Under the pieces are notes generated by a model. The model was not told the origin of the DNA. It saw only the letters and a list, made by a program, of their open reading frames with translations, and did no database searches. Below, in pieces: positions 12,616 to 25,178 of a DNA stretch of 64,000 bases. Origin of the DNA: Emergomyces orientalis (Eukaryota > Ascomycota > Eurotiomycetes > Onygenales > Ajellomycetaceae). The stretch is taken from contig MOWL01000068.1 of the NCBI GenBank assembly GCA_002110485.1, forward strand, positions 1,054,001-1,118,000. Reading direction: 5' to 3'. A program made the position numbers and the translations under genes. Position 1 is the first letter of the stretch. Every line of letters starts with the position of its first letter.

Positions 12616-15254
12616 ATGGAAGCCTCTCCTCTGACCCAACAATCCAGACCAGACACCTTTCAGCCCAAGATCGTCAATCTTTACGAGACCCTATTTCTTG
12701 TAGGTTTAGCTTCTTTTTGTAGTTAAAGTCATTTAAGGCCGCGCACCCGTCTGTAGCCAAAATATGAGCCAACCTTCTTCTGATGAATATGATCACAGAA
12801 CCTTGAATACGCAGAACCTTCAGAAGGTTTCTGGAGAGAATTCTTCCTCCTCCCGCCAGAGAGGCTTCGCCTAAGCCAGATACTTGACGTTATCAGTCCC
12901 GACGACGTCTTGCATATTCATGTATGTTTTTATGTATATTTATATATACGCGTACATAGATGCATAGAACTTGACTAACATATCCCGTAGCTTCATACCC
13001 AACAGTTGTTCTCCAGAGCTATAAACGAGGCAGCTTCTGGACAATCTCCTTCAAATCTACATGCTCTAGAGGTTAGCACGGCTGTACTCCCAATGTCCCA
13101 CCCAAAAGACTTACTGAGAGCTTCGAAAACAGACCTTGACAACTTTCTTAGGTGGCGTCTTAACTAAGAAGTACACCAACCCGAGTTCTGATATCATCGC
13201 TGTCCTCGCTGGAATTGATGAAGTGGACCATGTTATCGCCGACTTTGTCGCTGCCCTGGACGGGATCATACGGAATGGAGCCGGCTGTATGACATTCGAT
13301 AGGAAAAAGAATAATTATGCTTATAATCAGAAAATGACTAATTACTTTTCATTGAATAGTCGAGATCCGTATGAAGGCTGTTGAAGCTGCAATATCAATG
13401 ACCAGTGGAGGGTACAAAACAAGCCTCATATCCTATTTTATGCATCGGGATATTTTCCCTGCACTGATGAAGGTTCGACTCAAGTTTCTACATAGACATT
13501 CGCCAAATCAAGATATACTGATTGCAGCTTTTTAGTTTGTCCATGATTCAGAGACCCGCATTCAAATATTTGAGCCGTTCGTACTCCTAGGTCTTCTATC
13601 AAACTACAATAAGTTTGAATTCCAAAACCCTTACCAGCTACGACTTGATGACTTTGTCAATGAATCCACTATTCAGAAAATAGTCCTTGGAGCTGGCGCG
13701 ACATGCACTGCATTGCGGAACGGGTATGTTGCAGTCCAGGATGATCTTCCTGAGGGTTGGAACTTGAGTTCAACTTTGGCTTTCTTTGGCCTTGGAGTTT
13801 TGGCGCCTGGTCGCAGAACCAGGACGCAGCCGTTGACTCCAGAAGAGACTAAAGCACGTTTTGGAGCGCTGTAAGTGGATTTTTCCTGCAATATATGTAT
13901 TTTGCGGACGGTGATTTCTAACATTGTAAAAAGACCCTCCCCCGAAGCGACCATATTACTTGCTATTTACGATTTCATCAACGCAAATAAACTGTTTGGC
14001 TTCAGTTTCGTCACATCCATGCCGGAGAAGCGCTCTGAAGAATCATCGTTTTCCAGTTTCCTCTCACTTTCATCATATCTACTCCAACATGCATACCGAT
14101 CGACAAGAGTTACTCTTTATGCGGAGACTAACCTTTTCTCCCTTCGCATTCTTGTGGAAGAACCTTTTCTATGTAAGCAGATTTGCAGCGAGGAAAGGAA
14201 GCGCTCTGTACGGCTCTGTCGCCAACGAGCACCATATCTCCCCTTGATACAAGGAGACAGAATCCTTGCGACTGTCATCTTCGATATCATGATTGATACT
14301 ATCAACCACAACCTCCGCAGGGGACTTGACGTGGCCTTATATAGGTATTTTACCCCTAAATTCTAGCCTTCCGCATCCCTCCACCCCCCAAGAAAAAGAA
14401 AGCGGAGCAGACGTATACTGACCTATTCATGGAACAGTCACACAATCTCCATCCTCCTCCGCCTCCTCACCTTCGTCTCCTCAAATAAAACACGATTGAC
14501 CTATCACTGGTCCGAGCTCTGGCGGACCCTGGTTACCCTCACCCGTTTCCTAACAACCTACGCCACAGACCTCCTCTCAAATACCCAAATCCACAACCTC
14601 GCTGCCTCCCTCATCGACTTAATTGCTTTCTGCATATCTGCCGGAGACACCTTCCTCCCAGACCCAGCCTCCTACGACGACTTATTCTACAAAGTCGTCG
14701 AGACAGGACCGATCCTCGCTCGCTTTAAAGAAATATACAAGCCGTCTCTTTCCTCCTCATTAACAGCAACATCAACTTCCACCAAACCCGCTGGCACAAA
14801 ATCCATAGCCGCCGCCGCTGCCACGGACTCCGCCACACGATCTATAGACACCCTCATCAGCGTCGCCTCACACTTCCACTCCCTCCTCTTCTTCGCCGAT
14901 AAAGATAAGTACACAACACCAACACCACCACCACCACCAACAGCTACCACTACTAGCCCGACCACCACCGAAGCAGGAACAGCCACCACCACCGCCACCG
15001 AAATCCTAGCCACCGGCAAAAAGAAAAACCTCGGTCCGCGCGAGGTGCATCAGATCATCAAGCAAGGGTATGACACGCTGAGCATCCGGTCTCAGGAAGG
15101 GTTGAACCTCTGGGAGAAGTGGAGGGAAGCGGATTGGAAGGCCGAGTTGAAGCGTATTGCGCGCTGCGCGGTTGACGATGCGAGGGCGGTGGTTGTGTCT
15201 AAGGCGGAGCAGGCGCTGGTTTTGGTGGATACGAGTGTGGGGGTTGGTAAGTAA
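12616..15254 (+). CDS. Armadillo-like helical domain protein of the ARMH3/DUF1741 family
   Basis: Eight exons give 705 residues: 12616..12699, 12799..12921, 12991..13071, 13133..13286, 13360..13472, 13536..13870, 13934..14344 and 14438..15254. All phases close. The N-terminus TFQPKIVNLYETLF and SEGFWREFFLLPPERL matches the start of the human ARMH3 (C10orf76) and fungal UPF0588/DUF1741 family, whose human member binds GBF1 and PI4KB at the Golgi. The middle has helical blocks such as KAVEAAISMTSGGYKTSLI and FVHDSETRIQIFEPF. A low-complexity Thr/Pro/Ala stretch lies in exon 8, near 14760-15005, where relatives vary. The C-terminus is a charged helix. A GTAAGT at 15248 lies right before the stop codon, so a further small exon cannot be excluded. 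Role in this fungus: unknown. Confidence 0.82.
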
Positions 15255-16259
15255 AGATGTAAAAAGGGGGTTATGTTTTGGGCGTTTAGGCCCATTTGTG
15301 TTTTCTCGGGTCATTTTTTTGCTCATGTGCCTGTATTACGTGTGCCACCAGGGCTCTTTTCGTGTTTGTGTGTGTTTTGAAATTGTTTCTTTCCTTATAT
15401 TATTCTCGTGTTGAGTAGCTATCTAGTTCCAGTCGTCAGTTAAACCCCACCAACCGCTGCCCGCCGCATGGGTTATTTTTCCACGGGTGGGTGCATAGGA
15501 TTTTTGTTCTCGGTGTAGTTTTAACGGCCAAAACCCAATACCTATAGATCACTCATATAAGCTAAATTGTCGTCATCATCATTCACTCTCACAAAACACA
15601 GTTTCGAGAAAAGAAAAAATTATTTTTGTTAATTACCAAAGAAACTGAACATCCTGATTTTTTCCTTCACTCGATCTAGCAGAAACTATAAACGTTTAGA
15701 CACCAAAATGCGCCGACAAAACAGCAAGGAAAAAAAAAGAGACTAAAAAAAGTAAGGTACAAAGCAGGCAAGGGTAAAAGATGAAGCAAAAACGTTAAAA
15801 ATAAATAAATAAATAGGTATAAGCCTTTGTTTATGCCGCCATATGTTCGCAGTTGGTGTTACGGCTGGTAGGTGTGTGTCACCATGCGTGGGTCGTTGGG
15901 CGAAGAAAAAGTGGCGGAAACTCGGGTAAAGAGCGAAAATATCCATCCAACATCGATCACAGTATATCCAGGAAAGATAGAAAACACTCTAGAAATCCTC
16001 GAAGAGACTGAGTGAATTGCTACTGTTTCCCCTGCTTCATCGGAAACAATTCGCAAACATCCTAGTTTCCTATGCACCGCCATCCTCGCAAAACGAGTTT
16101 GGCTTGCTAACGTATCATAATGTTCAAAAAAGGTAAAAATGAAATTCTGAATAATGGTATAGGTGTCATCCCCATTGTTAGGGTCTACCGACTGAGAATA
16201 TCTCACTCTATAGTTTTGCAGTGATAGGTGCAAATTCTAAGCTGTAGAAATGGGCGGTG
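15255..16259. terminator. Convergent 3' regions of the ARMH3-like gene and EAF3
   Basis: One kilobase without a supported gene lies between converging genes. It has an (AAAT)n tract near 15797-15816. ORFs on both strands are short and lack any recognisable domain. The length is large for a convergent gap, so long 3' UTRs or a non-coding transcript are possible. Confidence 0.4.
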
Positions 16260-17624
16260 TTAAAATAGGCGGGATGTTGCGGTTCCGGGGGCATCCGAGT
16301 TTGAAATGCCCTTTGCTTTGTCGATATATTCATTGCCTGGGCTTTTATATTTGGTCGCGAACATCTTGTCGGAGTTCTTACTCAGCCATATTGCGAGCTT
16401 AGATAGTTCCTCACGTAGACGGTTCGTGGACTCTTGGCCAAGATTCGTCTGCGCGAGAAGCTCTGGTAAGGAAGCTGTGGGAATAAGGGAAAAAAGGTTG
16501 TCAGCACTAGGTAGGTTACATAGGTAGAGTAGAGTATGGCCTCGAACATTTGGTAGGTGACGCGTGGTTAACTTGGTCGAATAAAATAGAATCTTACCAA
16601 ACAATCTAGCTAGATGTTCTGCCCCATATATATCACATGGTCCCTTGTCCACGAACCCTTCGGCCCCGGATTCCCATTTCCGTTGGAGGATGTGATATTG
16701 CTCTCTTTCAAAACTATATAGCAACAGTCGACCAAGGCATTTATCAAAGTATTCTTTGACGCCAGACAAAACTTCTTCCAGCACGTCCACTTGCGCCTGG
16801 GAAGCTCGTTTGGCTTTTTCCTCCTCGAAATACATATCAAGGATTTTATTGACTGAGACTTTTGCGGGGAGTGGTACCAATTGCATGTTCTTCGTGATGT
16901 TTTCCCAATCATCCACGAGAAGCGCTTTGAGGGTATCAGGTATCACTATTCTCACGGATGGGCGCGCATTAAAATGTTCCTCCTGTGGAAAATCATAAGT
17001 CAACACGTCACACAAATAGTCGATCTGGCCCTTCCAAGTCAAAAAGAAAATAAAAAATAAACGATTTTCACAGCGAAATCGAATCGAAACACAGGAATTT
17101 CTAAGTAGTGTCAAAGACAAAACATGGTTCATACCTTTTCAATTTCAGCATCTCTTGATCGCTTGGTGCCTCTTGCAGGAGCAGAAGAATATCTTTCTTC
17201 GCTATTTCGATTCGAGCTCAGGTCAGAGCCCCCTCGTTTTTTCCCTGGTGCGTGTTTAGTTCGTTGCCGGAGAGAAGCTTCCACATCACGACGGAGCGTA
17301 GCGGCAAGTTCCTTGTTCTCCTCAGTTGCTTTGCGTAGACGATCTTGTAGAACCCAATCATCCCATCTGCGATATATTCGTCAGTTATGCATCTAGGGAA
17401 GAAAATACAGCTGAAGAAAGCTACCATCATATCAAAAATCAAGACAGGCAGTGCACATACGTATTCTTCCAACCTTTGTAGTGAACCCGGTACTCGTGAG
17501 GGCTCTTTCGGTCCTCTGGATTGGTCAATCTGACCTCAAGGATCTTCGCCTCGTAGAGAATCTCATGATGGAAGCAGAAAACTTTCTCATCTTTATGATA
17601 AATCGGGTGGTTTGCTGGCGCCAT
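16260..17624 (-). CDS. EAF3: Chromatin protein EAF3 (MRG15-type chromodomain protein)
   Basis: Four exons, 17624..17461, 17366..17135, 16982..16598 and 16474..16260, give 331 residues. Eaf3 is a subunit of the NuA4 acetyltransferase and of the Rpd3S deacetylase, and its chromodomain reads H3K36 methylation. The chromodomain (about residues 8-80) contains VFCFHHEILYEAKILEV, EYRVHYKGWKNT and, after splicing, WDDWVLQDRL. A basic linker with TKRSRD follows. The MRG domain (about 150-325) shows IPDTLKALLVDDWE, then YGAEHLARLF spliced to SLPELLAQTN, and REELSKLAIWLSKN. The third intron (123 nt) has no stop and is a multiple of three; leaving it in would insert 41 residues in the MRG core. The gene is divergent from CNL2. 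Confidence 0.94.
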
Positions 17625-18616
17625 GACAGCAGTACGGCACTGAAAAATGTGTCCGGTCTCAGTTGCCGATTTTGCAGCTTTTAAGAGCCTCCGCCGCTAC
17701 CCCGGTACTTGCTGCTCGACCACGGATCAACGGACTCGTGCACACAGCAAGTTTTGAAGACCCGAACACACTGGCAAAGGCCAAATGCTTACTGTCTCAA
17801 AGGACAGGTAAGAGAACAAATATTGACGCAAAGAACGAAACAGACTCAGCTAGCAACACAAGCTGATGTTTTAATCAGGCAATCAAGCAGATGCGGCACA
17901 GGTTGGAAGAAACCAGCAGACGACCTCAAGCATGAAAACAAGCGCACCACACAGCACGGTCAGCTGTAGAATAAAAAATCAAAATGTTCGTATTGAAAGT
18001 TCTGTTATGAGATAGTGAGTGTCTGGCAGAGTAGAATCAAATCAACAGCGGGGTGGACGTACTTACGTTGTCTTGCTTAAGTGTAGTGGTTATGGTTATT
18101 GCCCGACGAGGACAGACTTGGGCCTTTGCCTCTGCCCCCTTAAGAATCTTTTTTCGCAATCACGCGCCGGTATTAAAACGTATTGAGCGTATTGGCTGTT
18201 ACTAGTTCTGTAATTTTGCCTTAAAACGCGTTGATGACCCAGATATTATGTCAGTCTCCCAAAGTCAAAGCCAACCTCAGTTCTAAAAAAAAGTGTGATG
18301 AGAGAGACAACAACGCGACAATTCAAAGGCATTTCCCAGTTTCTTACCTCTGCTATACTGGCTTTCTTATTTCTGCATTTTTTGACTTTCAGAATTATAC
18401 GCGTTTATATTGCTCTATTGCGGGTGTCGCGGCATTCACTGGCTTGAGAACCTGGTACTGTTATTTCAGGGAGAGTTGTGTTGTTGAGAGTGGAAATAGC
18501 CTACTATACCTGCACAATTTTCTTTTGTGACAAGTTAGAAGCAAAACTTGAACCTCTGGAACCTTTGTTTGGAATCTACCTGTGCTCTTTTCTATTATTC
18601 TCGCTATTCATTCATC
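17625..18616. promoter_or_regulatory. Divergent intergenic region EAF3 / CNL2
   Basis: About 1 kb with several short ORFs on the plus strand, none with family-like features. Both promoters are expected here by position. No repeats stand out. Confidence 0.4.
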
Positions 18617-19216
18617 ATGGCCCCTTCCGAGGTGTCAATCTTGACAAATTTCCTCCTCTCCCCGTCTCCGCTGCCCAACCTTATCTCTTTGGAAAAATTC
18701 ACAGAATTATTCCCCAGACGTCTCCGGTCCCATCCACAGATAAGGGCCCTATATCGCGAATTGCAACATATTCGCTCTCAGGATCTCGATCTCGTCAGGG
18801 AAAATATCGACAAAGAGATACGGAGAGGCGAAAGACAAAGAGAAGAACTCAGAAGTGCGAAACGAGCAACCGGGGTAAGTGGCATGGACAAAAACGATAA
18901 ACTAGAAATGGACATGGACATTCAGCTTTTCGGCCAAAAAGACCCCGCCATCTCCCCAGAAGATATGCACAACTTGGCGTCCCTTGTGTCAGAGATGAAA
19001 AATGCCTGCTCTTCGATGGAAAAGGAAATTGAAGCCGCAGATGCCCAAGCTTCGCGTATTTTTGCGGAGCTTACTTCCACCGTGGGAGAATTGAGTGATC
19101 TGCGTTATGGAAAATTCAACAAGCCTGTTGGCGTGGCTACCAACGCTGTTGACGACGCTATAACGGGCTTGAAAGAGCTTGAAAATGCTTGCATTCCCTC
19201 CGGTAAGGGTCGATAA
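18617..19216 (+). CDS. CNL2: Kinetochore protein CNL2/NKP2 family
   Basis: A single exon of 199 residues starting at the ATG in TCATCATGG; an open frame continues upstream to 18548 but the conserved part begins at this ATG. The Cnl2/NKP2 family is part of the inner kinetochore COMA/Sim4 (CCAN) assembly. The N-terminal block fits the family: ILTNFLLSPSPLPNLIS, FTELFPRRLRSHPQIRALYR, ELQHIR, then ENIDKEIRRGERQREELR. Heptad-like helices follow (about 115-165), and the C-terminus has DDAITGLKELENACIPSGKGR. A GTAAGT at 18873-18878 looks like a donor, but the frame stays open with sensible composition, so I keep it unspliced. Confidence in the family is good; confidence in intron absence is moderate. 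Confidence 0.8.
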   Translation: MAPSEVSILTNFLLSPSPLPNLISLEKFTELFPRRLRSHPQIRALYRELQHIRSQDLDLVRENIDKEIRRGERQREELRSAKRATGVSGMDKNDKLEMDMDIQLFGQKDPAISPEDMHNLASLVSEMKNACSSMEKEIEAADAQASRIFAELTSTVGELSDLRYGKFNKPVGVATNAVDDAITGLKELENACIPSGKGR

Positions 19217-19925
19217 AACCTTCACAAATTTTCGTTTTGTCGGATACCCTAAAAAGGGACCTTATTGTGCGAGAACCATTTACGTATGAGACACTGACTC
19301 AGCCGGCTCAAAACGTGGACGGTTGACTGAGTGTTCCTATTAAGATATTAATAAGACCCCTTCACAAAGAGAATTTAGGACCTAAAATGGCCCTTTTTCT
19401 GGATTTCGAGATGATGGTAGGATTATTGAGGCGGTATGGATGTATGGTAATCTGTATAAGGGGGATTTAAGCTATATTGGGGCTTGCCTCGCCAGGAGAA
19501 ACCATTGGGCACGATTTAATATGTTTATTTGTTGCGCGCAACAAACAAATTCCAACAATAAAAGTGGCCAGCCAATGCTAAAAATACAAAACGCCTCCGA
19601 TTCCTTGCTGAAAAAACGAAACAAGTTTGTTGAAATTTTTTCGTGACTTCTATAAAAGTCCCAAAGGGTTCCCAAAAACTTCCCAACAAGTTCCAAACAG
19701 TAAAACACTAATCCGAATCAAAACCACCGCCGAAAGATATTGTGCGATTCGTTCCCGTTCTGTTCCAATGCAACTCACTTTTATACAGAGATCGGAAAAT
19801 TAGTGTGGTAGTGGGGGATATTCATCAGATCGGTGAAAATTTTTCCTTCCTCGTAAACGGCTTTCCGTCTCTTTCTCCCCGTGTACACGCCACCGCCCAA
19901 TTCCTCGGTACATGCCGTGAACTTT
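19217..19925. terminator. Convergent 3' region of CNL2 and a hypothetical gene
   Basis: About 700 AT-rich bases, with no ORF worth calling, between two converging stop codons. Confidence 0.4.
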
Positions 19926-20525
19926 TCACCAGCTCAGCTCGGCCAACAGAGCGCTACCAACAAACCTAAACACTTCGCTTTCAAGATACTGGATGTGGAC
20001 ACTCCCCGCTTCCCACGCCGGTCGGCCAACTTCGTCGAAGCGACACTGCTTCACCGGTGCGCGCTGTTTCCAATTCACGGTCTCATTGCCACGGCCGCGG
20101 GGCAATGGAGGAAATCGAGAGTAACCGGATTTGCTCCGGTCGTCGCCCTCGTGCTTGAGCTCCTCGTAGCTGGGCCAGGGTGCCAAATTACGAACACCAG
20201 GACGGTCCCTTCGAGACATCCAAATTGTCTCTCTAGCGAGGACCAAGGCCAGCCCGTCCTGTAGCGCCTTTCCTCCAAGCACCGGACTCACTGTAATCTG
20301 CTCTTCCCATCCATTTACCATCGATCGTTTTGTGATTGCTTGACCGACAAGACGACCACGCTCCTCTTCCATCCACGCGAGCCTATGGGCAATCCATTCT
20401 TCAAAAGTCCTTGGTGTGAAGGGAGATTTCGGGGCGACATACTCCATCATATCTCGGACCCTCGCCCAACCCTCGAACTCTTTTGTTTTGTTTGACAACC
20501 ATGTTTGCGAAGCCGTATGGCTCAT
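19926..20525 (-). CDS. Conserved-looking hypothetical protein, 199 residues
   Basis: A single uninterrupted exon encodes 199 residues. I do not recognise the family. It starts MSHTASQTWLSNKTKEFEGW and is rich in Trp (nine), Arg and Glu. There is no signal peptide and no membrane segment. The first half (to about residue 110) looks like a compact helical fold, with FEEWIAHRLAWMEEER and ARETIWMSRRDRPGVRNL. The second half is more basic and Pro/Gly-rich, with RFPPLPRGRGNETVNWKQR. The composition (CpG-containing codons, no low-complexity runs) looks like true coding sequence and unlike the gap next to it. It is divergent from CTF8 and convergent with CNL2. Homologues in related fungi would settle it. 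Confidence 0.6.
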   Translation of the reverse strand: MSHTASQTWLSNKTKEFEGWARVRDMMEYVAPKSPFTPRTFEEWIAHRLAWMEEERGRLVGQAITKRSMVNGWEEQITVSPVLGGKALQDGLALVLARETIWMSRRDRPGVRNLAPWPSYEELKHEGDDRSKSGYSRFPPLPRGRGNETVNWKQRAPVKQCRFDEVGRPAWEAGSVHIQYLESEVFRFVGSALLAELSW

Positions 20526-22101
20526 GGTTGCCGTACCGTCGTTTTCGGACTGTTGGTGATGGGGGACGATTGCTGTGAGGGGAAGTTGGTATCGAGGATG
20601 GGGATACGGGTTCGAACGCTGCCCAACGAAATCCTGGGCTATGCGAGTTGTATATGTATTTTTCGAATTAGCTTTTGCAACGCGCTATACCGCCCTTGGG
20701 GTATGTCCCCCTTTACCTTGAACCTTGACTGTTCTTGAACACACAAAAGTCGCCGCCCAGAGATTGAAAGTTGGGGTGGGACCTGGAAATCTTGTTAGCT
20801 TTATGGAAAACCCTCAATGCAACCCAAAGACTGCAGCCTCCTTGTTGGCTGCCGATTGCCAATTCGATGGATGAGCGCCCAAGGCACATGTCTCTTATAG
20901 TGATAGGAGAATGTTCAAGACACTTGAAGAGTTGAATTCATTGGATCTCTCTGCATTTAGAAGTTTCACAAGGTTGCTGCTAAATTTTAAACAAATAGCA
21001 GAGAGATATAAGGGCCATCTGCTTGTTTTTGATCCAGCCTTGTTTATTTGGATCATTTCTACAGTTTTTAACATATGAGATTGTATTTGTTCAATAACCG
21101 TTTCGGATCAGCTGCTTGTTAAGAAACAGAAATCCACCACTTCCAAGACAGAACGCCTAGAGAAAGAAAGAAACAGAATGACTTTCAACGACAGATAAAT
21201 AAAAGGAGGACAAGTAGTTTTTTATATAGAAGAAAGAAATCCTGAGAACCTGAAACAAAAGAAAATGAGGCTAAATTTTTAAAAATTGGAAGTTACAGAA
21301 TCATATTTTAAACAATTCTGTTGTATAGCTTCTTAACCTTCTCACTTCTGGGATCCTCAGTAGCTTAGAAATACCCATTTGTGAAAGAATTATATCTTCT
21401 ATTTTCTTGGCTGAGAGCCTCTTTCTCCTTACTCCGTAGAGTGAGGTGAAATAAGCTAGCTAGCTGCCTTTCTCCACGAGGGCATTCATCAGTTCCTACC
21501 ACCAGCTAGATTATACTATTACCCTCTACGTCGTAGTATCTGCTTCTATAACCAAAGAGTGTTCACTATGAGATCCCTCGGGGATCTCAGGGGGTTTGTC
21601 TCTCTTCTCCCATTTCAGGAGCGATTTCCTTTGAGCGCTCAGGGGCAGATTAATTATAAGTGTCAGTCGTCTTATACAAGGATATGGGTAGGGCCCTACC
21701 TATCTATTATTTATTGTATACGTCATGCATACTACTTGAAATTATATTGTAATTACTTTTATGTACCCCGGTAAGCTCCAAACCAAATACTTTTCTCAAT
21801 CCTTTTCGTATGGATGTTGGTCGTTGGCAGATCCCCGAAATTTGGGCTCGAACTTGAACTGACTTCTTGTGTTTGTCATGTTTGTTCACGACGACGGCGT
21901 CATGAATAGATCAACTCAAAATACAAAAAGCCCTCATGGGGAGTTTGTTACCGGTGAGCAACCAAAGCACAAAAAAATCCCCTCAGTATACCGAAATTTT
22001 GATAACCCTAAGGATATCAGCCGCGGAGTACGTTACCCGATTTTTTTTATCTCCACAAACAGAGGGCTTTCCATCGTGTATCCTATCAGCAATTGCCCAC
22101 C
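20526..22101. other. Long gene-free stretch with a CpG-poor core
   Basis: About 1.6 kb between divergent starts of the hypothetical gene and CTF8. The centre (about 20881-21420) is AT-rich and has only four CpG by my hand count, while both ends have ordinary composition. The part near 21440-21760 contains short inverted pieces such as GAGATCCCTCGGGGATCTC. No ORF encodes a recognisable transposon protein. A decayed repeat copy is possible. Confidence 0.45.
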
Positions 22102-22695
22102 ATGCCAACAGTCCGGCTTCATCCGCCCTCTGATCCCGGTACGAAGCCAGAGAGGAACCCACTTCCACAGCTCCTCCAAACTCCTTCCGGACTCGCAATA
22201 CTAGAGCTGCAAGGCACGGTAAACTTGCCAGATCCATCTGCGGCCAACGACTCACATACTCTTGACATGGATCTTGAGTCCAGCGGACTCGCCCATTCGC
22301 CGAAACAGTATCAGACACCCATTGGCCGCCTTATATTCCCGGACTACAATGACGCCATGGACAATAATCCGAGTGATCACTCCTGGATGAAACGTGTCTA
22401 TCTATACGTCGGCCGGCACCAGCGGCTTACAGGGGAGGTCAAGAAGCTTCCAAGGCCGTTGGCGGCTATACAGCGGATCGATGACATGCATCATGATACC
22501 GGCGCGGGAGGGGTGGAGGAGGCGAAGGCGAAGGCAAAAGCGCGGGCGGAGGAAATTTTGGGGAGTGAGGGGATGGGGGATGAGGAATGTGATAGCTCTG
22601 ATGAATTGGAGATTGTCGATGTTATCAGGTATAAGATCATATTCTCGTCGCGGCCGGAGCCGGTCACTTCTGAAGTGAGTGAGGACGTGGTGTAA
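22102..22695 (+). CDS. CTF8: CTF8, subunit of the Ctf18-RFC clamp loader
   Basis: A single exon of 197 residues. Ctf8 with Dcc1 and Ctf18 forms the alternative RFC that loads PCNA and supports sister-chromatid cohesion. The Ctf8 core is visible: GLAILELQGTVNLP, then IGRLIFPDYND, then WMKRVYLYVGRHQRLTGEV and KKLPRPLAAIQR. The C-terminus has an Ala/Lys/Glu helix and an acidic patch, followed by EIVDVIRYKIIFSSRPEPV, which closes the fold. The TTG-led extension upstream of 22102 is not needed. It overlaps nothing and ends 17 bases before a GAT microsatellite. Confidence 0.88.
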   Translation: MPTVRLHPPSDPGTKPERNPLPQLLQTPSGLAILELQGTVNLPDPSAANDSHTLDMDLESSGLAHSPKQYQTPIGRLIFPDYNDAMDNNPSDHSWMKRVYLYVGRHQRLTGEVKKLPRPLAAIQRIDDMHHDTGAGGVEEAKAKAKARAEEILGSEGMGDEECDSSDELEIVDVIRYKIIFSSRPEPVTSEVSEDVV

Positions 22696-22741
22696 CAGTT
22701 TTATTCAGGGTTGATGATGATGATGGTGATGGTGATGGTGG

Positions 22742-22782
<41 letters not shown>

Positions 22783-23696
22783 ATGATAATGATGTTACTT
22801 AATAGCCGCCCCCGTGCGGGCCTTTCTCTACATGTGCAGTCTTACTTAGTGCATAGCGATTTTTCCAAATGGTCTCCACACATGGACACATAATATTCTT
22901 TTGATTGGAATGCAATATCATTCCTGGTAATTTAATACTCACCGCTCTTTCATGCCAAAAGATGGCAATGTTAGCCCTGCGTTGAATGAAGAAAAGCATA
23001 TGCAAAAGGTCCATTTATACATCAAACAGGATTGTTAGTTGAGACCCTCATGTATTAGAGCAAACGCCACTGAGGTGGCTGCTTGCTTTTAAGCACATAG
23101 TTTGACTTTTGTGGTATTTCACTATAACCTCAATCCTCAACCTCACCCCCTTCAACCAGTATTCTTTGGAACTGGCGCACATGGGGCCTGCATCATGGAA
23201 TGAAAGCAATCGCTATATCCTTCTTTCCTGAGCATTTCCAATCTGTAAAGCCAGATATTCATGTACAAGTTTTTTTTTTTTTTTAGCAAGGAATCTGGGC
23301 GTTTCTTCTTTTAGCTTCTTTTCACTCTCGTCATATAGCATCTTTGCGGGCTTGATCTTTGATATTTGTCGTACTGCATTCGCGATATATTTTCAGTGCG
23401 ATCCTTACCTTCATTTGGTGAAGCCTTGTTTATCAGTATTGGGCATGCGCATGTATTCCCCCCGGATTCCCCAAGATGAATTCCCTATATACCTCGTATC
23501 CTCCTCAGTTCTATTAACTTTATTCCACATGTCAGGCCATCTAAATCCCCGGTTTCAACCGCATATTTCAATAAGGTGGTTCCCGAATATACCCGTCAAA
23601 TTTCTATATTTACTTGGTCATTTGCGTTTTATCTGCTCAATCGAATTGGAATTCCTCTATCAAGATTTCTTTTGAAGTTTTTCTCCTTATCCGAAC
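22696..23696. promoter_or_regulatory. CTF8 3' region and HPPD promoter region
   Basis: About 1 kb between two plus-strand genes. It starts with the GAT microsatellite, has a T run at 23271-23284, and is otherwise ordinary AT-rich spacer. The HPPD promoter should lie in the last few hundred bases. Confidence 0.4.
22713..22790. repeat. (GAT/GGT)n microsatellite
   Basis: An array of GAT triplets with interspersed GGT units lies just after the CTF8 stop codon, in its 3' UTR region. The imperfect units in the first half suggest it is old there; the second half is nearly perfect. Confidence 0.9.

Positions 23697-25178
<1,482 letters not shown>

Noticed and set aside
18873..18878. GTAAGT donor-like sequence inside CNL2
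   Set aside because: No acceptor gives a frame-consistent junction that improves the protein; the unspliced frame is continuous and family-like.
20600..20620. GGTTCGAAC, resembling a tRNA B box
   Set aside because: No A box, no acceptor-stem pairing and no cloverleaf around it.
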